A stretch of 39,381 bases of DNA from an uncultured Bacteroidota bacterium (GCA_900696575.1 CAADHD010000011.1:1-39381), one strand, 5' to 3'. Positions 24,010-33,774 are shown, counted from the stretch's first letter. Notes: a model not told the origin generated them from the sequence alone. Translations and numbers: made by a program.

Positions 24010-26427
24010 ATGAAAATTACCGGATTATTCAAAAGGATTTTTCCTGCGGCTTTGTTTCTATTAATTCTTAGGCCTCATTCCGTTAATGCCACTCATATTG
24101 TTGGCGGAGAGATGTACTATGAATATGTCGGTAACAGTTCCTATGTTATCACCTTAGTGGTTTACCGCGATTGTTATTATGGTGTTCCTCCTTTCGACCC
24201 GATTGCTTCTATCGGAATTTTTTCAGGAGCAAATCAGCTTTATACTGAATTATGCCTGGCTGTAAAACCTGATTCAACCACTATTCCTCCTGTCATTAAC
24301 TCACCTTGTTTTATTCCTCCTACAAACATTTGTTACCGCAGAGGGTATTACCGTTCTTCACCGGTTTATCTTCCTCCTAATCTTAACGGTTATCAGTTGG
24401 TGTATCAGCGATGCTGCCGTAACCAGACCATCCTGAACATCATCAATCCTGAAGATGTTGGAATAAGCATTTATGCATACATTCCTCCGGCATTATCGGT
24501 GGCTATTAACAGTAATCCTGTTTACGATGCCTTACCTCCACCGTTTTTATGTCTGGGTGTTCCGTTTGTTTTTGATCACTCTGCCAATGATGCCGATGGC
24601 GACTCATTAGTGTATGAATTATGCACTCCTTATGTAGGTGGTGAGCCGTTCAGTTGTGGTGTTGCTCCATGTGGTGTGCCCTTAACGTGCGGTCCGGCTC
24701 CTCATCCTCCCAATAATCCTCCTTACAGTTCTGTAATCTGGCAGCCGCCCTTCAGCATCAATAACCTTATGGGTGGAGTTCCGCTTTCTGTTAATCCTCA
24801 AACAGGAATACTTACTGCTACACCAAATACCATCGGCCAGTTTGTAGTTGGCGTATGTGTAGCTGAGTACAGAAACGGTATTTTATTAAGCCGTACAAGA
24901 CGAGACTTGCAATTGAATGTAGTTCCTTGTCCCACTTTGGTAGTAGCTGCTTTGCAAAATCCGATTATTGTTTGTGGAAGCAATACGGTTTCATTCCAGA
25001 ATCAAAGCATTGGTGCCGGAAGTTATTTCTGGAATTTCGGTGATCCTTCAACTCTTGCCGATACCTCCAAAGCTACCAATCCAAGCTGGACTTACCCCGG
25101 TGTAGGTAATTATACCGTGACTTTGATTGCTTATTCACAGTTCGGACAGAATTGCAGTGATACTACAGTTAGTGAAGTGAAAATCTTTCCGCCTTTCGAA
25201 GCCGATTTCATATTTTCACAACCCCCGTGTACATTGGCTGTTAACTTCATTTCCAATTCTCAAAACTCAGGCAGCGGATTGGCTTCACAATGGAACTGGA
25301 ATTTTGGCGATAACTCTTCTTCGAATCAACAGAATCCAACGCATGTGTATTCCGTACCGGGAACTTACCAGGTTACTCTTACCGTTACTTCCGATTCGGG
25401 ATGTGTAAAAGTTATAACGAAGAATGTGGTTGTTAAGCCGCAGGTTTCTGCTTCAATTAGTCTTACAAATCCGGTGCAATGTAATAATGACTGCAATGCT
25501 TCGCTTACTGCTTTGCCTTCCAATGGAGTCACGCCTTTTACATTCCTTTGGAGCAATTCGCAGACAACAGCCGCCATCAGCGGATTATGTGCCGGTATTT
25601 ATACCGTTACCATTACTGACTCGCTTAACTGCTCAGCTACACAAACCTTTACTATCCCGAATCCGCCCCCGTTAACCATCAGTGCATCGGCCACGGATGA
25701 TTATTGCGGAAGGCTTTGCATCGGTTCTGCTTTTGTTTCTGCCGGTGGGGGAGTTGGTCCATTTACATATCAATGGAATGACCCGCAAAACCAGTCAACA
25801 GCTTTCATTCAATCACTATGCGAAGGAAATTATTCGGTTACTGTTACCGATGCCAATGGCTGCACCATTACTGCAAATGCTTTTGTTGGCTACACCGATT
25901 ATTTTCCTCCCTTTAATGCTGTTCCGCCTGAAGCTACAATTTATCAAGGACAATCTATTAATATCACTTCAACAATTTATCCGGGTGGGGTTTATCAATG
26001 GTCGCCTCCCGATGGATTGAACAATGTTAACATATCAAACCCTGTGGCTACCCCAGTTCAAACCATTGTTTATGTTGTTCAGTTTGCCGACAGCAACGGA
26101 TGCCCTAATGCTGATACTGTGAAGATTTTTATTAAGGAAACCACCTGCGTTGAGCCTGAAATTTTTATTCCTAATGCTTTTTCACCAAATGATGACGGCA
26201 GCAATGATATTCTTTATGTACGTGGCAATACCATCCGCGAACTGATGCTGCGTGTTTACAACCGCTGGGGCGAGAAAGTATTTGAAACCAATAGTCCGTC
26301 ATCAGGATGGAACGGAACTTACAAAGGAGCCAGGGTGCAGCCGGGCGTTTATGATTACTATCTGGAAGCAACCTGTGTAAACAATGAGAAGTTTTTCAAA
26401 AAAGGAAATATAACGGTGTTGAGATGA
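24010..26427 (+). CDS. Large surface protein with PKD domains, SprB-like repeats and a T9SS type B sorting domain
   Basis: An 805-residue secreted protein. The signal peptide spans residues 1-27. An N-terminal Cys-rich domain begins THIVGGEMYYEYVG (28-310). Two PKD-like domains follow (about 315-480; YFWNFGDPS...YPGVGNYTVTL and WNWNFGDNSS...YSVPGTYQVTL), then two SprB-like repeats (about 485-635; SGLCAGIYTVTITDSLNC and QSLCEGNYSVTVTDANGC). The C-terminal domain, about 85 residues, contains FIPNAFSPNDDGSND, VYNRWGEKVFE and GWNGTYKG, the gliding-motility/T9SS type B sorting domain. It is expected to be exported by the type IX system and attached to the cell surface as an adhesin or gliding component. 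It overlaps the PorP/SprF-like gene by 4 bp. Confidence 0.9.
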   Translation: MKITGLFKRIFPAALFLLILRPHSVNATHIVGGEMYYEYVGNSSYVITLVVYRDCYYGVPPFDPIASIGIFSGANQLYTELCLAVKPDSTTIPPVINSPCFIPPTNICYRRGYYRSSPVYLPPNLNGYQLVYQRCCRNQTILNIINPEDVGISIYAYIPPALSVAINSNPVYDALPPPFLCLGVPFVFDHSANDADGDSLVYELCTPYVGGEPFSCGVAPCGVPLTCGPAPHPPNNPPYSSVIWQPPFSINNLMGGVPLSVNPQTGILTATPNTIGQFVVGVCVAEYRNGILLSRTRRDLQLNVVPCPTLVVAALQNPIIVCGSNTVSFQNQSIGAGSYFWNFGDPSTLADTSKATNPSWTYPGVGNYTVTLIAYSQFGQNCSDTTVSEVKIFPPFEADFIFSQPPCTLAVNFISNSQNSGSGLASQWNWNFGDNSSSNQQNPTHVYSVPGTYQVTLTVTSDSGCVKVITKNVVVKPQVSASISLTNPVQCNNDCNASLTALPSNGVTPFTFLWSNSQTTAAISGLCAGIYTVTITDSLNCSATQTFTIPNPPPLTISASATDDYCGRLCIGSAFVSAGGGVGPFTYQWNDPQNQSTAFIQSLCEGNYSVTVTDANGCTITANAFVGYTDYFPPFNAVPPEATIYQGQSINITSTIYPGGVYQWSPPDGLNNVNISNPVATPVQTIVYVVQFADSNGCPNADTVKIFIKETTCVEPEIFIPNAFSPNDDGSNDILYVRGNTIRELMLRVYNRWGEKVFETNSPSSGWNGTYKGARVQPGVYDYYLEATCVNNEKFFKKGNITVLR

Positions 26428-27428
26428 GAGCTGTATGGATCATGTTTTTTTTGATGGTAAGCATTGCTTACGGGCAGGACATTCATTTTTCGCAATTCGG
26501 CAAATCCCCGTTAAATCTTAATTCTGCTTATTCCGGTTTTTTTGATGGCGATTATCGTTTCACCGGCATTCACCGCAATCAATGGAAATCGGTTACCGTT
26601 CCGTTTAAAACATTTTCAGGCAGTTTTGACATGAAGCACGGACTGCGCTCAAGAGAAGATTCATGGATAGGGGCAGGCCTGGTATTAAACAGCGATAAAG
26701 CGGGTGATTCTGAATTTGGAATTACACAGGCCGGCCTCAGTCTCACCTACGTTACCGCCATCGGAAGCAGCGGAGAGCATTTCTCTTCTTTCGGAATTCA
26801 GCCTTTGTTTACACAGCAAAGCCTCAACTATACCAAACTTACATTCGATAATCAGTTTAATGGTGATGTTTTTGACCCCGGAATTCCTTTTGCTGAAATT
26901 TTTTCTAATGACAGATTTATTTACTTCGATCTGGCAGCCGGATTAACTTATCTGTATAAACCCTCAGACCATTTTTATATCGGTGGCGGAATTTCCATTC
27001 ATCATCTTCTGAAACCTTCCTATTCATTTTACGGAAACAGTGATGCAAAACTTCCCGTGAAAACGTCTGTTGATTTACGAAGCAGTATCGGAATCACTGA
27101 AAAAATGTTTCTGCTGCCATCGGTACTTTTTTCATCTCAGGATAAATTCCGTGAAACGGTTCCGGGCGTCAATCTTAAATTTATCATGAATGAAAAACCC
27201 GGAAAAAAAATTAATCTGTATGCCGGTTTGTATGCACGTACCGGTGATGCACTCATACCCATGGCAGGGCTTGATTACAATGAATTAAACCTTGGCATCA
27301 GTTACGATGTGAATACCAGCGATTTGAAACGCGCCAGCAACAACCGTGGCGGTTATGAAATTGCCTTAACTTATATCATTACCAAAGTAAAACCCGTTGG
27401 TATTAAACCTCCATGTCCGGTTTACTGA
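26424..27428 (+). CDS. PorP/SprF family outer-membrane protein
   Basis: A 334-residue protein. A signal peptide of about 18 residues (FFLMVSIAYGQ) precedes DIHFSQFGKSPLNLNSAYSGFFDGDYRF, the family opening. A beta-barrel-like pattern of alternating residues follows, with glycine-rich strands such as YIGGGISIHHLL and the closing PVAGLDYNELNLGISYDVN-type segment. SprF/PorP proteins are needed for secretion or anchoring of the type B T9SS substrate encoded beside them. The gene directly overlaps the T9SS surface-protein gene, which fits that pairing. Confidence 0.9.
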   Translation: MRAVWIMFFLMVSIAYGQDIHFSQFGKSPLNLNSAYSGFFDGDYRFTGIHRNQWKSVTVPFKTFSGSFDMKHGLRSREDSWIGAGLVLNSDKAGDSEFGITQAGLSLTYVTAIGSSGEHFSSFGIQPLFTQQSLNYTKLTFDNQFNGDVFDPGIPFAEIFSNDRFIYFDLAAGLTYLYKPSDHFYIGGGISIHHLLKPSYSFYGNSDAKLPVKTSVDLRSSIGITEKMFLLPSVLFSSQDKFRETVPGVNLKFIMNEKPGKKINLYAGLYARTGDALIPMAGLDYNELNLGISYDVNTSDLKRASNNRGGYEIALTYIITKVKPVGIKPPCPVY

Positions 27429-27452
27429 TAACACTATTTCAGACTTAAAAAG

Positions 27453-29429
27453 ATGCAGAAGATTTTGAAAGGAACTTTTTACAGTGTTTGTTTTTTGCTG
27501 CTTTCAATTTCCGTTTTAGCGCAGACATTCAAAGCGTTTGTAAATGCAGGAGAGCAGGCACTTCAGAATGGCGATTACTATGCAGCTTCAGAATATTTTA
27601 TGAAAGCCCTGGAATTTGAAAACGATGACCTCAATGTGAAATACAAAATGGCGGAAGCCTCGCGGCTGTTTAATGATGTGAATGTGGCTGCTTACTGGTA
27701 CAATCAAACCATTCTGAAAGATCATGACAACCGGTATCCGCTGGCTTTGTTTCATCTCGCCATGATGAATAAGATGAAAGGGGAGTATGAAACGGCTAAA
27801 AATCTGTTCTTCCGTTATTATTCAAAGCATGCGGCCGACAGTGATTACTACGCTGTTCGTGCACGTAAGGAAATTACGGGTTGCGAAGAAGCCTATCAGC
27901 TTACCCAACGTGCTTTACCGGTGGAAATAAAGAACATGGGCAACAGCATCAACACCGTGTATTCCGATTTTGGTGGTATCATTCCGGGCGATTCTGTACT
28001 CTATTTTTCTTCGCTTCGTTTTGAAGTAACAGATGAGAAAACAAAAAGGCCTCTATCATACCTCACACGGATTTTAAAATCGAGCTTTCTCAATAACAAA
28101 CTGAATATGCCTTTGCCGCTTGATACTTCCATCAACAGTGTTGATCTGCACACAGCCAATGTTACATTCAGCAGCGACAGGAAATGGATGGTGTTTACGC
28201 GCTGCACTTCATTAACTAAATCAGATATGAGGTGTGAGTTATTTGCTTCCCGGAATGTAAATGGACAATGGCAGCGTCCGTTCCGTTTACCTGATAGCAT
28301 CAATCTGAAAGAGTTTACGGTTACGCAGCCATCATTAGCAGCCCGGGGCGCTGATGGCTATACACTTTATTTTGTGAGTGATAAAAAGGATGGATTCGGA
28401 AAACTTGACATTTGGAAATCGGAAATGACAACGAATGGCGAATTTTCTTCGCCTGTAAATCTTGGCAGCACCATTAATACTGATGAAAATGAAATCACCC
28501 CTTTCTTTAATGACTATACACAGACTCTGTATTTCAGCAGCGACAGAGCTGAAGGGTTGGGTGGGTATGATATTTTTTATGCTTCCGTAGCAGGAAATGA
28601 TTTCAGCACTCCGGTCAATGCCGGATTTCCGTTAAACAGCAGTTATCATGATTTGTATTTCACCACCAGTCCTGATGAAGATAAAGGAATTATCACTTCC
28701 AACCGTCAAGGTTCATTATTTATCAAAAGCAAAACCTGCTGTTATGATTTGTGGGAGTATGAAGTGTTGAAGAAACAGCCACCGGTTCTTGATACTTTGC
28801 TGGTGCTTGACGGAACAAAGGAAGAATACAAAAAAGACACTCCGAAAATTAAGGAAGCACGCTCGCTTCTGCCATTGGTTCTTTATTTCGATAATGATCA
28901 TCCTGATCCGCGTACATTAAAAACCGAAACGCGGTTTGCTTATGATGAGCTGTACAATAATTACATTGGCAGGAAGCAAGAATACTTACGCGAGTTTTCA
29001 AAAGGGCTGGATGAAAAAAGGAAACAATCAGCCGAAACGGCCATTCAGCTATTGTTTAATCAAACGATTATTCCTGCCTATATGAAGCTTGACAGCGTAG
29101 CCCGATTGCTCAGCGATGAATTGAACGAAGGAAAGAAAATCAGATTGGTGGTGAGAGGACAAGCCAGCCCGCTGGCATCGGCCAGGTACAATGACAATCT
29201 TTCCAGGCGCAGAATTTCAAGCCTGGTAAATTACCTGATGCGTTATGGTGATAAATCTTTGGCTGACTTCGAGAAGAAAGGCTCGCTGGTAATTGAATGG
29301 AAACCGGTTGGAAAATCAATGGCTCCTGCTTCGGTGAGTGATGATTTAAAAGACCTGAGGAACTCTGTTTATAGCCCCGCAGCAGCTCTTGAAAGAAAAA
29401 TTGAAGTGATTGATGTCATAGTGGAGTAA
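27453..29429 (+). CDS. TPR / PD40 beta-propeller / OmpA-like protein (PorE-like)
   Basis: A 658-residue exported protein. After a signal peptide (1-23) come TPR-like helices (about 28-135; GEQALQNGDYYAASEYFMKAL). A WD40-like PD40 propeller follows (about 165-430; YFSSLRFE, VTFSSDRKWMVF, TLYFVSDKKDGFGKLDIW, TLYFSSDRAEGLGGYDIF). The C-terminal region (about 480-658) contains RLVVRGQASPLASARYNDNLSRRR, like the peptidoglycan-binding OmpA domain. This architecture is that of PorE and related gliding proteins that link T9SS components to peptidoglycan. It follows the SprF-like gene by 24 bp and completes a three-gene set. The OmpA domain is divergent. Confidence 0.88.
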   Translation: MQKILKGTFYSVCFLLLSISVLAQTFKAFVNAGEQALQNGDYYAASEYFMKALEFENDDLNVKYKMAEASRLFNDVNVAAYWYNQTILKDHDNRYPLALFHLAMMNKMKGEYETAKNLFFRYYSKHAADSDYYAVRARKEITGCEEAYQLTQRALPVEIKNMGNSINTVYSDFGGIIPGDSVLYFSSLRFEVTDEKTKRPLSYLTRILKSSFLNNKLNMPLPLDTSINSVDLHTANVTFSSDRKWMVFTRCTSLTKSDMRCELFASRNVNGQWQRPFRLPDSINLKEFTVTQPSLAARGADGYTLYFVSDKKDGFGKLDIWKSEMTTNGEFSSPVNLGSTINTDENEITPFFNDYTQTLYFSSDRAEGLGGYDIFYASVAGNDFSTPVNAGFPLNSSYHDLYFTTSPDEDKGIITSNRQGSLFIKSKTCCYDLWEYEVLKKQPPVLDTLLVLDGTKEEYKKDTPKIKEARSLLPLVLYFDNDHPDPRTLKTETRFAYDELYNNYIGRKQEYLREFSKGLDEKRKQSAETAIQLLFNQTIIPAYMKLDSVARLLSDELNEGKKIRLVVRGQASPLASARYNDNLSRRRISSLVNYLMRYGDKSLADFEKKGSLVIEWKPVGKSMAPASVSDDLKDLRNSVYSPAAALERKIEVIDVIVE

Positions 29430-29462
29430 CTCACCGCACTGACATTTTTTCGTACCTCTGAA

Positions 29463-29839
29463 ATGAAACGGAAACTGATTAATGCAGGATTGATTTTTAC
29501 GTCCTTATTCGGATATCTTGAATGGGGAGGAAACAATGCTGCTTTTTTTTTAGGGCCGAAGCGGTAATAATTTCCAAGCTGATTCAATCTCCTGCTGATG
29601 TAGTACATCCGTTCACCATGCTTCCGTTGCTTGGTCAGATATTATTAATCATCACATTGTTTCAATCTAAACCCGGGAAGAAACTTACCTATACTGCCAT
29701 CGCTTTTATCGGAGTACTGATGATTTTCATTCTATTCACCGGCATAATCAGTATGAATTTAAAAGTTGCGGCTTCCGTTATCCCGTTTCTGGCGCTGTCA
29801 GTTTTCGCAATCAGACAAGACGAAAAACCAAAAAGCTAA
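29463..29839 (+). pseudogene. Small membrane protein broken by a frameshift in a T9 run
   Basis: From ATG 29463 the frame reads MKRKLINAGLIFTSLFGYLEWGGNNAAFF and hits a stop at 29565-29567. The -1 frame is open from 29522 to 29839 and continues with RAEAVIISKLIQSPADVVHP and three hydrophobic helices. The break falls at nine consecutive T (29543-29551). A tenth T would join the frames into one 125-residue, four-helix protein. It may be a true pseudogene, a homopolymer sequencing error, or a slippage-read gene. I do not recognise the family. It follows the PorE-like gene by 33 bp and its end overlaps the convergent O-antigen ligase gene. Confidence 0.68.
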
Positions 29840-31278
29840 TTGTTGCCGGAAGAATCTTTATGATACACCTGCAGAGCAGTTAAAGCAGCCAGACTTCCCC
29901 AGAAAGGCACGGAAGCATTATCTGTATCGAGAAAGTAATTTAAAAAGCCATGAATATAATAAGTGCTGAGGCCAAGAACAATTCCGATAGCTATAATTTT
30001 TCCTGATTTGTTTTCAGTAGTAAGAATATATTTTGAAGCTTTTACAAAAACCAGGATGCCAATAAGCATAAAGAGAATCATGCCGGGCAATCCCTGTTCG
30101 GAAAGCGGCCCAAGGTATTCGCTGTGCGAGCTTCCTACTTCTCCGAAATTGGTGCTGATTATGGTACGCTCATCGTAATGCTGAAACGGAGCATATTGAA
30201 ACTGATAGGTTCCCGGTCCCCAGCCGAAAAGTTTTTTCTCATTAAACATTCTCAAAGCGCAAAGCCACCGGTTGACACGTTCAACATTGGAAGCATCGGT
30301 AGAGATATTTGAAATAGACTGTAGATGTTCGCGGTAGTCGGAAGAAGAATCTTCTGTATTTGATTCAAGTTTGATGATGATGTCTGTCCATGAAAAAACC
30401 ACATAACCTACAATCAACAGGGAAACAGCCCATACCATCCACGTACGGATTCTGAACAGAAAAATTAATGAAATGGCAAGAGCAGCGGCAACGCTAATCC
30501 AGGCAGCGCGAGAATAAGAAGTTATTAATCCGGTAATGAGCCAAAGCGCAACCGGTAAGGCCATGATTTTCCATTTGCGGCTGTAACGGCTGTCAGCCAT
30601 GAATGCAATGAGTGGAAACATCAGTAATGATATTACCGCAGCATACACCGTGTGGTCGCTGTAAAAGGGAGCCATACTTGAATGGGCTGCATTTTTAGTC
30701 ATTCCTCCGGCCATCCAGCCCTGAACTCCATAGCCGATAACAAAGATTAGTGTTGAAATGTAAAGCCAGAAAAACCTGCGTATGTTTTTAAACCCGGCAA
30801 ACACATGTGCAGCGAGCAGGTAAAATACCATGGTAAAAGCCAGCCTCGCAATAGTTGCCTTAACTGAAACTAAAATCATGGTGCTGAACAGCGTGGTAAT
30901 CATCATCCACAGTAAGTGAAAGCCAATAAGGAGGGTAACAGGATGTTTTAAAATTTTTGGGTCGAGCTTACCGCCTGCAGCCAGATTCAGAATCAAAACC
31001 AGCATCATTCCGAAAATAAGAGGCTCGGCAGGAAGGCTGAGGCCAAGCCCTAAACCAATATCGCCAATGTTGACAGAAACAGGAGTGAGGAATGCAGTGG
31101 CCATCATGAGTTTGTCAAGATGATGGAATGCAATCCAGGCTACAAAAAATAAACCGGGTATCAGCAGCGGGATATAAGGCTGCCTGTAGAAAAGACAAAC
31201 AGCCATGAATGCAGTGAATGCCGCAGCTGCTGCATAAAACAGTTTATGCCTGAAATCATTTTCACGCAAGGCAAGCAT
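29836..31278 (-). CDS. O-antigen ligase / polymerase family (Wzy_C) membrane protein
   Basis: A 480-residue protein with about twelve membrane helices. The large periplasmic loop typical of the Wzy_C family lies at about residues 330-410 (FGWGPGTYQFQYAPFQ, then SSHSEYLGPLSEQGLPGMILF). The conserved HSEYL...GLPG stretch is the family signature. Members transfer or polymerise undecaprenyl-linked glycans onto lipid A or proteins. It is the last gene of the minus-strand polysaccharide cluster, 3 bp after the Wzz-like gene, so co-transcription is certain or nearly so. Whether it is a ligase or a polymerase cannot be read from sequence. Confidence 0.85.
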   Translation of the reverse strand: MLALRENDFRHKLFYAAAAAFTAFMAVCLFYRQPYIPLLIPGLFFVAWIAFHHLDKLMMATAFLTPVSVNIGDIGLGLGLSLPAEPLIFGMMLVLILNLAAGGKLDPKILKHPVTLLIGFHLLWMMITTLFSTMILVSVKATIARLAFTMVFYLLAAHVFAGFKNIRRFFWLYISTLIFVIGYGVQGWMAGGMTKNAAHSSMAPFYSDHTVYAAVISLLMFPLIAFMADSRYSRKWKIMALPVALWLITGLITSYSRAAWISVAAALAISLIFLFRIRTWMVWAVSLLIVGYVVFSWTDIIIKLESNTEDSSSDYREHLQSISNISTDASNVERVNRWLCALRMFNEKKLFGWGPGTYQFQYAPFQHYDERTIISTNFGEVGSSHSEYLGPLSEQGLPGMILFMLIGILVFVKASKYILTTENKSGKIIAIGIVLGLSTYYIHGFLNYFLDTDNASVPFWGSLAALTALQVYHKDSSGNN

Positions 31279-31281
31279 GAT

Positions 31282-32250
31282 TTAATCTTTAGAGGAGCGC
31301 ATGTTATGCAGCACCATAATGAGCATGAGCGAAAAGAAGAATGCCGCTACCGTAGCGCTGAATACAATTAGCATGCGAAGAGGATATGTTTTCTTTTCAG
31401 CAGGCTTAGGAGGCGTAATAATGTGTGCGTAAGTCTGCTCTTTATTCAGGTTTTTAAGCGCTTCCTCGTATTCCTTTTTGAAATCATTATAAGCGCCTCT
31501 GACTCTCCACAAATGTTCTTTAAGAGAAACATATTCTCCACCTTTCTCGGCAAGATTTTTTTCTGCTTTATCCAATCTTGAATTGCCCGTACCGGCCTGG
31601 CCGCTGGCAACGGCTTTGTAGTATTCCTTGGAAAAAGGTTTGATTTGTTCTTCAAATTCAAGGATTCCGTAATTCACTCTTAAATCTTTAATGGCTGCTT
31701 CCATCGAATCCATCTCCATTTTTTTCCTGTCCATCTGGTCTTTCCAGATTTTAACTACTTCACGGTTTTTATCACGGTGCATGGACATGACTTTCCGGTT
31801 GAGGTACGAAATCAACGAATCGCAAAGCCGGTAAGCAATCATCGGGTCGGTATCGAGTACAGTGAGTTCAACTGATTCGAATTGTGTTTTACTTACGCTT
31901 ACAAATTCACCGTAAATACCATACAGTTCAGTTAAAGGATATTTTGCATCAGACTTTATTCCATAATGCTTCATCAGGTTAAAATCGTGGATAGCCATAT
32001 CGCGTATGTCTTCTGATTTTAATGTCTGTATCATCTGCTCCGTAGGACTTTCCGTTGAGTATGGAAACAAATTGGAGGGATACAGTATTGCTGATGATTT
32101 GAAAACCGGAGGCATAAACTTGGGCATGGTCAGAATTACGGCAATCAGAAAGGCAGCTACAGTTATTATGGCAATCTGTTTCCACCATTGTTTCAGAATG
32201 GTGAGAATACGGTTCAAATCAGTTTTGAAAAGCGGACTGGTCTGGTTCAT
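31282..32250 (-). CDS. Wzz-like polysaccharide chain-length determinant protein
   Basis: A 322-residue protein of the polysaccharide co-polymerase type. An N-terminal membrane helix (about 20-42; IAIITVAAFLIAVILTMP) and a C-terminal helix (about 291-315; MLIVFSATVAAFFFSLMLIMVL) are separated by a long helical periplasmic domain with coiled-coil character (KMEMDSMEAAIKDLRV and LNKEQTYAHI). There is no cytoplasmic tyrosine kinase domain. The ATG at 32250 gives MNQTSPLFKTDLNRIL; a start at 32274 would add eight residues and is less likely. Between the flippase (33 bp) and the ligase-like gene (3 bp) it should set glycan chain length. Confidence 0.85.
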   Translation of the reverse strand: MNQTSPLFKTDLNRILTILKQWWKQIAIITVAAFLIAVILTMPKFMPPVFKSSAILYPSNLFPYSTESPTEQMIQTLKSEDIRDMAIHDFNLMKHYGIKSDAKYPLTELYGIYGEFVSVSKTQFESVELTVLDTDPMIAYRLCDSLISYLNRKVMSMHRDKNREVVKIWKDQMDRKKMEMDSMEAAIKDLRVNYGILEFEEQIKPFSKEYYKAVASGQAGTGNSRLDKAEKNLAEKGGEYVSLKEHLWRVRGAYNDFKKEYEEALKNLNKEQTYAHIITPPKPAEKKTYPLRMLIVFSATVAAFFFSLMLIMVLHNMRSSKD

Positions 32251-32283
32251 TGATTCAAAATTAAAGGCGCGCAAATGTACGCT

Positions 32284-33726
32284 TCACAGGTCTTTCTTTA
32301 AAATCAGATAAAGCGATTTAAGGTTGATGATTCTTAAAGCTGCCGAAAGCAAAAAAGCCAATCCGAAACCCGAAATGAACTGCCAAATCCATGGAAGGCC
32401 GGTAGTTCTGAGCAGCCAGAGAAGCGCAAACGACAATACCAAAACAGCCATGATGGATAACACATACTTACGATCAGGACTCATTTTAAAAATGCGGTAG
32501 GCAAACAGGGCTTGCAACAGCGCTGACATGTATTGGGTAACCAGGCCTGCAATGGCAGCGCCCGTCACTTCCAGCTTTGGTATCAGAATCATGTTAAGTA
32601 TTACATTCAGGAACAATGAACATCCGGCAATTTTATTAAGAACGCCAAGGCTTCCGTTTGCTGTAAGTAAGGTTCCGTAGATATAAGATGTAGAAACTGC
32701 ACCAAACGTAAACATCATCAATCCGAAAGCAGGGGCAGACAAATCCACGTGTTCATGATAAAGCAGGTGCATGATTTCTGATTTGAAAAAGAAACAGAGC
32801 AGGCCGGTGATGAAAGCAGGAATAACAAGCAAACTATAGGATAACCGCAACAGTTCGTGAATTTGCTCTTTCATTTTTATCATCCTCGAAAAAATGGGAT
32901 AGAGCAAAGCGGCAAACAGGTAAGCAATCATAGAAGCTGCATCGAGCAAACGGAAAGCCTGTGCATAGATACCGGCTTTTTCTTTTCCATCGGGAAGTAG
33001 CCTTTCAATCATTACACCATCAATACGGAAGTAGATGGTCATAATAAGTACAAGCAAGGCAAAAGGATAACTCTGTCTGAGAATCATCCGCATGAAAGGA
33101 AGATTCCAGGTAAGCCGCTGCAGTTGAGCTTTGCGTGCCAAAAAGAAAAAAGCTATGCCTGCTGTCAGAATATAAGAGGCGGTCTGCGACCAGATGAACC
33201 ATTCTATCTTGAAGGGTGTTGCCGATTTTCGGAACCAAAGCAGATAACCTGTAAAGCAAATCATCAGGAAACGGTCAAGCACTGAGATAATGCTGTCTTG
33301 TTTAAACAAAAGCAGCCCTGAATAATTAGAGCGGATGTAAAGTATAAAAGATATAAGTACCTGATTGAAGAGCAGCAGCAGCAACAAGGACAACTGGCTC
33401 AATTCATAACCGATCAACAAACCAATGAACAGGCTGATGGAAATATAAATGACAGCCAGTATGATTCGCAGGAAGATGATTCCTGAAAGATTTTTATTGA
33501 GCAATGCCTGATTCTGCGCAATGTTTTTATTGTTGAAATTGCTGATGCCGAGATCAAGCAGGATATTAAAGAGAAAGGAGAAATTGAAAAGTGCATAATA
33601 AAGACCGTATTGTTCTGCTCCAACCGCATTCTGAACACTGCGGTCAATACCGAGAATCCAAAACGGCTTGATGAGCAGATTCAGAAAGAGAAGAAAAGCA
33701 AGGTTGGTTATAAACTTTTTCTGCAT
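32284..33726 (-). CDS. Polysaccharide flippase (Wzx/MATE-like, MOP superfamily)
   Basis: A 480-residue polytopic protein with about fourteen helices and no large soluble domain. The opening LAFLLFLNLLIKPFWILGID and the conserved GAEQYGLYYALFNFSFLFNILLD-type segment are typical of oligosaccharide flippases that move lipid-linked repeat units across the inner membrane. It precedes the Wzz-like and ligase-like genes on the same strand. A TAATTTTG box lies 15 bp upstream, so the gene may start a promoter-proximal unit even though a glycosyltransferase gene lies just upstream. Confidence 0.88.
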   Translation of the reverse strand: MQKKFITNLAFLLFLNLLIKPFWILGIDRSVQNAVGAEQYGLYYALFNFSFLFNILLDLGISNFNNKNIAQNQALLNKNLSGIIFLRIILAVIYISISLFIGLLIGYELSQLSLLLLLLFNQVLISFILYIRSNYSGLLLFKQDSIISVLDRFLMICFTGYLLWFRKSATPFKIEWFIWSQTASYILTAGIAFFFLARKAQLQRLTWNLPFMRMILRQSYPFALLVLIMTIYFRIDGVMIERLLPDGKEKAGIYAQAFRLLDAASMIAYLFAALLYPIFSRMIKMKEQIHELLRLSYSLLVIPAFITGLLCFFFKSEIMHLLYHEHVDLSAPAFGLMMFTFGAVSTSYIYGTLLTANGSLGVLNKIAGCSLFLNVILNMILIPKLEVTGAAIAGLVTQYMSALLQALFAYRIFKMSPDRKYVLSIMAVLVLSFALLWLLRTTGLPWIWQFISGFGLAFLLSAALRIINLKSLYLILKKDL

Positions 33727-33740
33727 GGAAATGCTGAGGG

Positions 33741-33748
33741 CAAAATTA
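33741..33748 (-). promoter_or_regulatory. Possible promoter -7 box before the flippase
   Basis: On the minus strand TAATTTTG fits TAnnTTTG exactly, 14 bp before the flippase ATG. No TTG is found at the expected -33 distance, so it is only a half-site and may be chance in AT-rich DNA. Confidence 0.3.
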
Positions 33749-33750
33749 CG

Positions 33751-33766
33751 AAGGCATAAATGCCTT
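33751..33766 (-). terminator. Hairpin between glycosyltransferase and flippase genes
   Basis: AAGGCAT-aa-ATGCCTT is a perfect 7-bp inverted repeat 8 bp after the glycosyltransferase stop. On the minus strand it is followed by CGTAATTTT, which is only loosely T-rich. It could be a weak terminator or attenuator between the two genes; the very small loop would open the top pairs. Confidence 0.3.
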
Positions 33767-33774
33767 TTCTAAAA

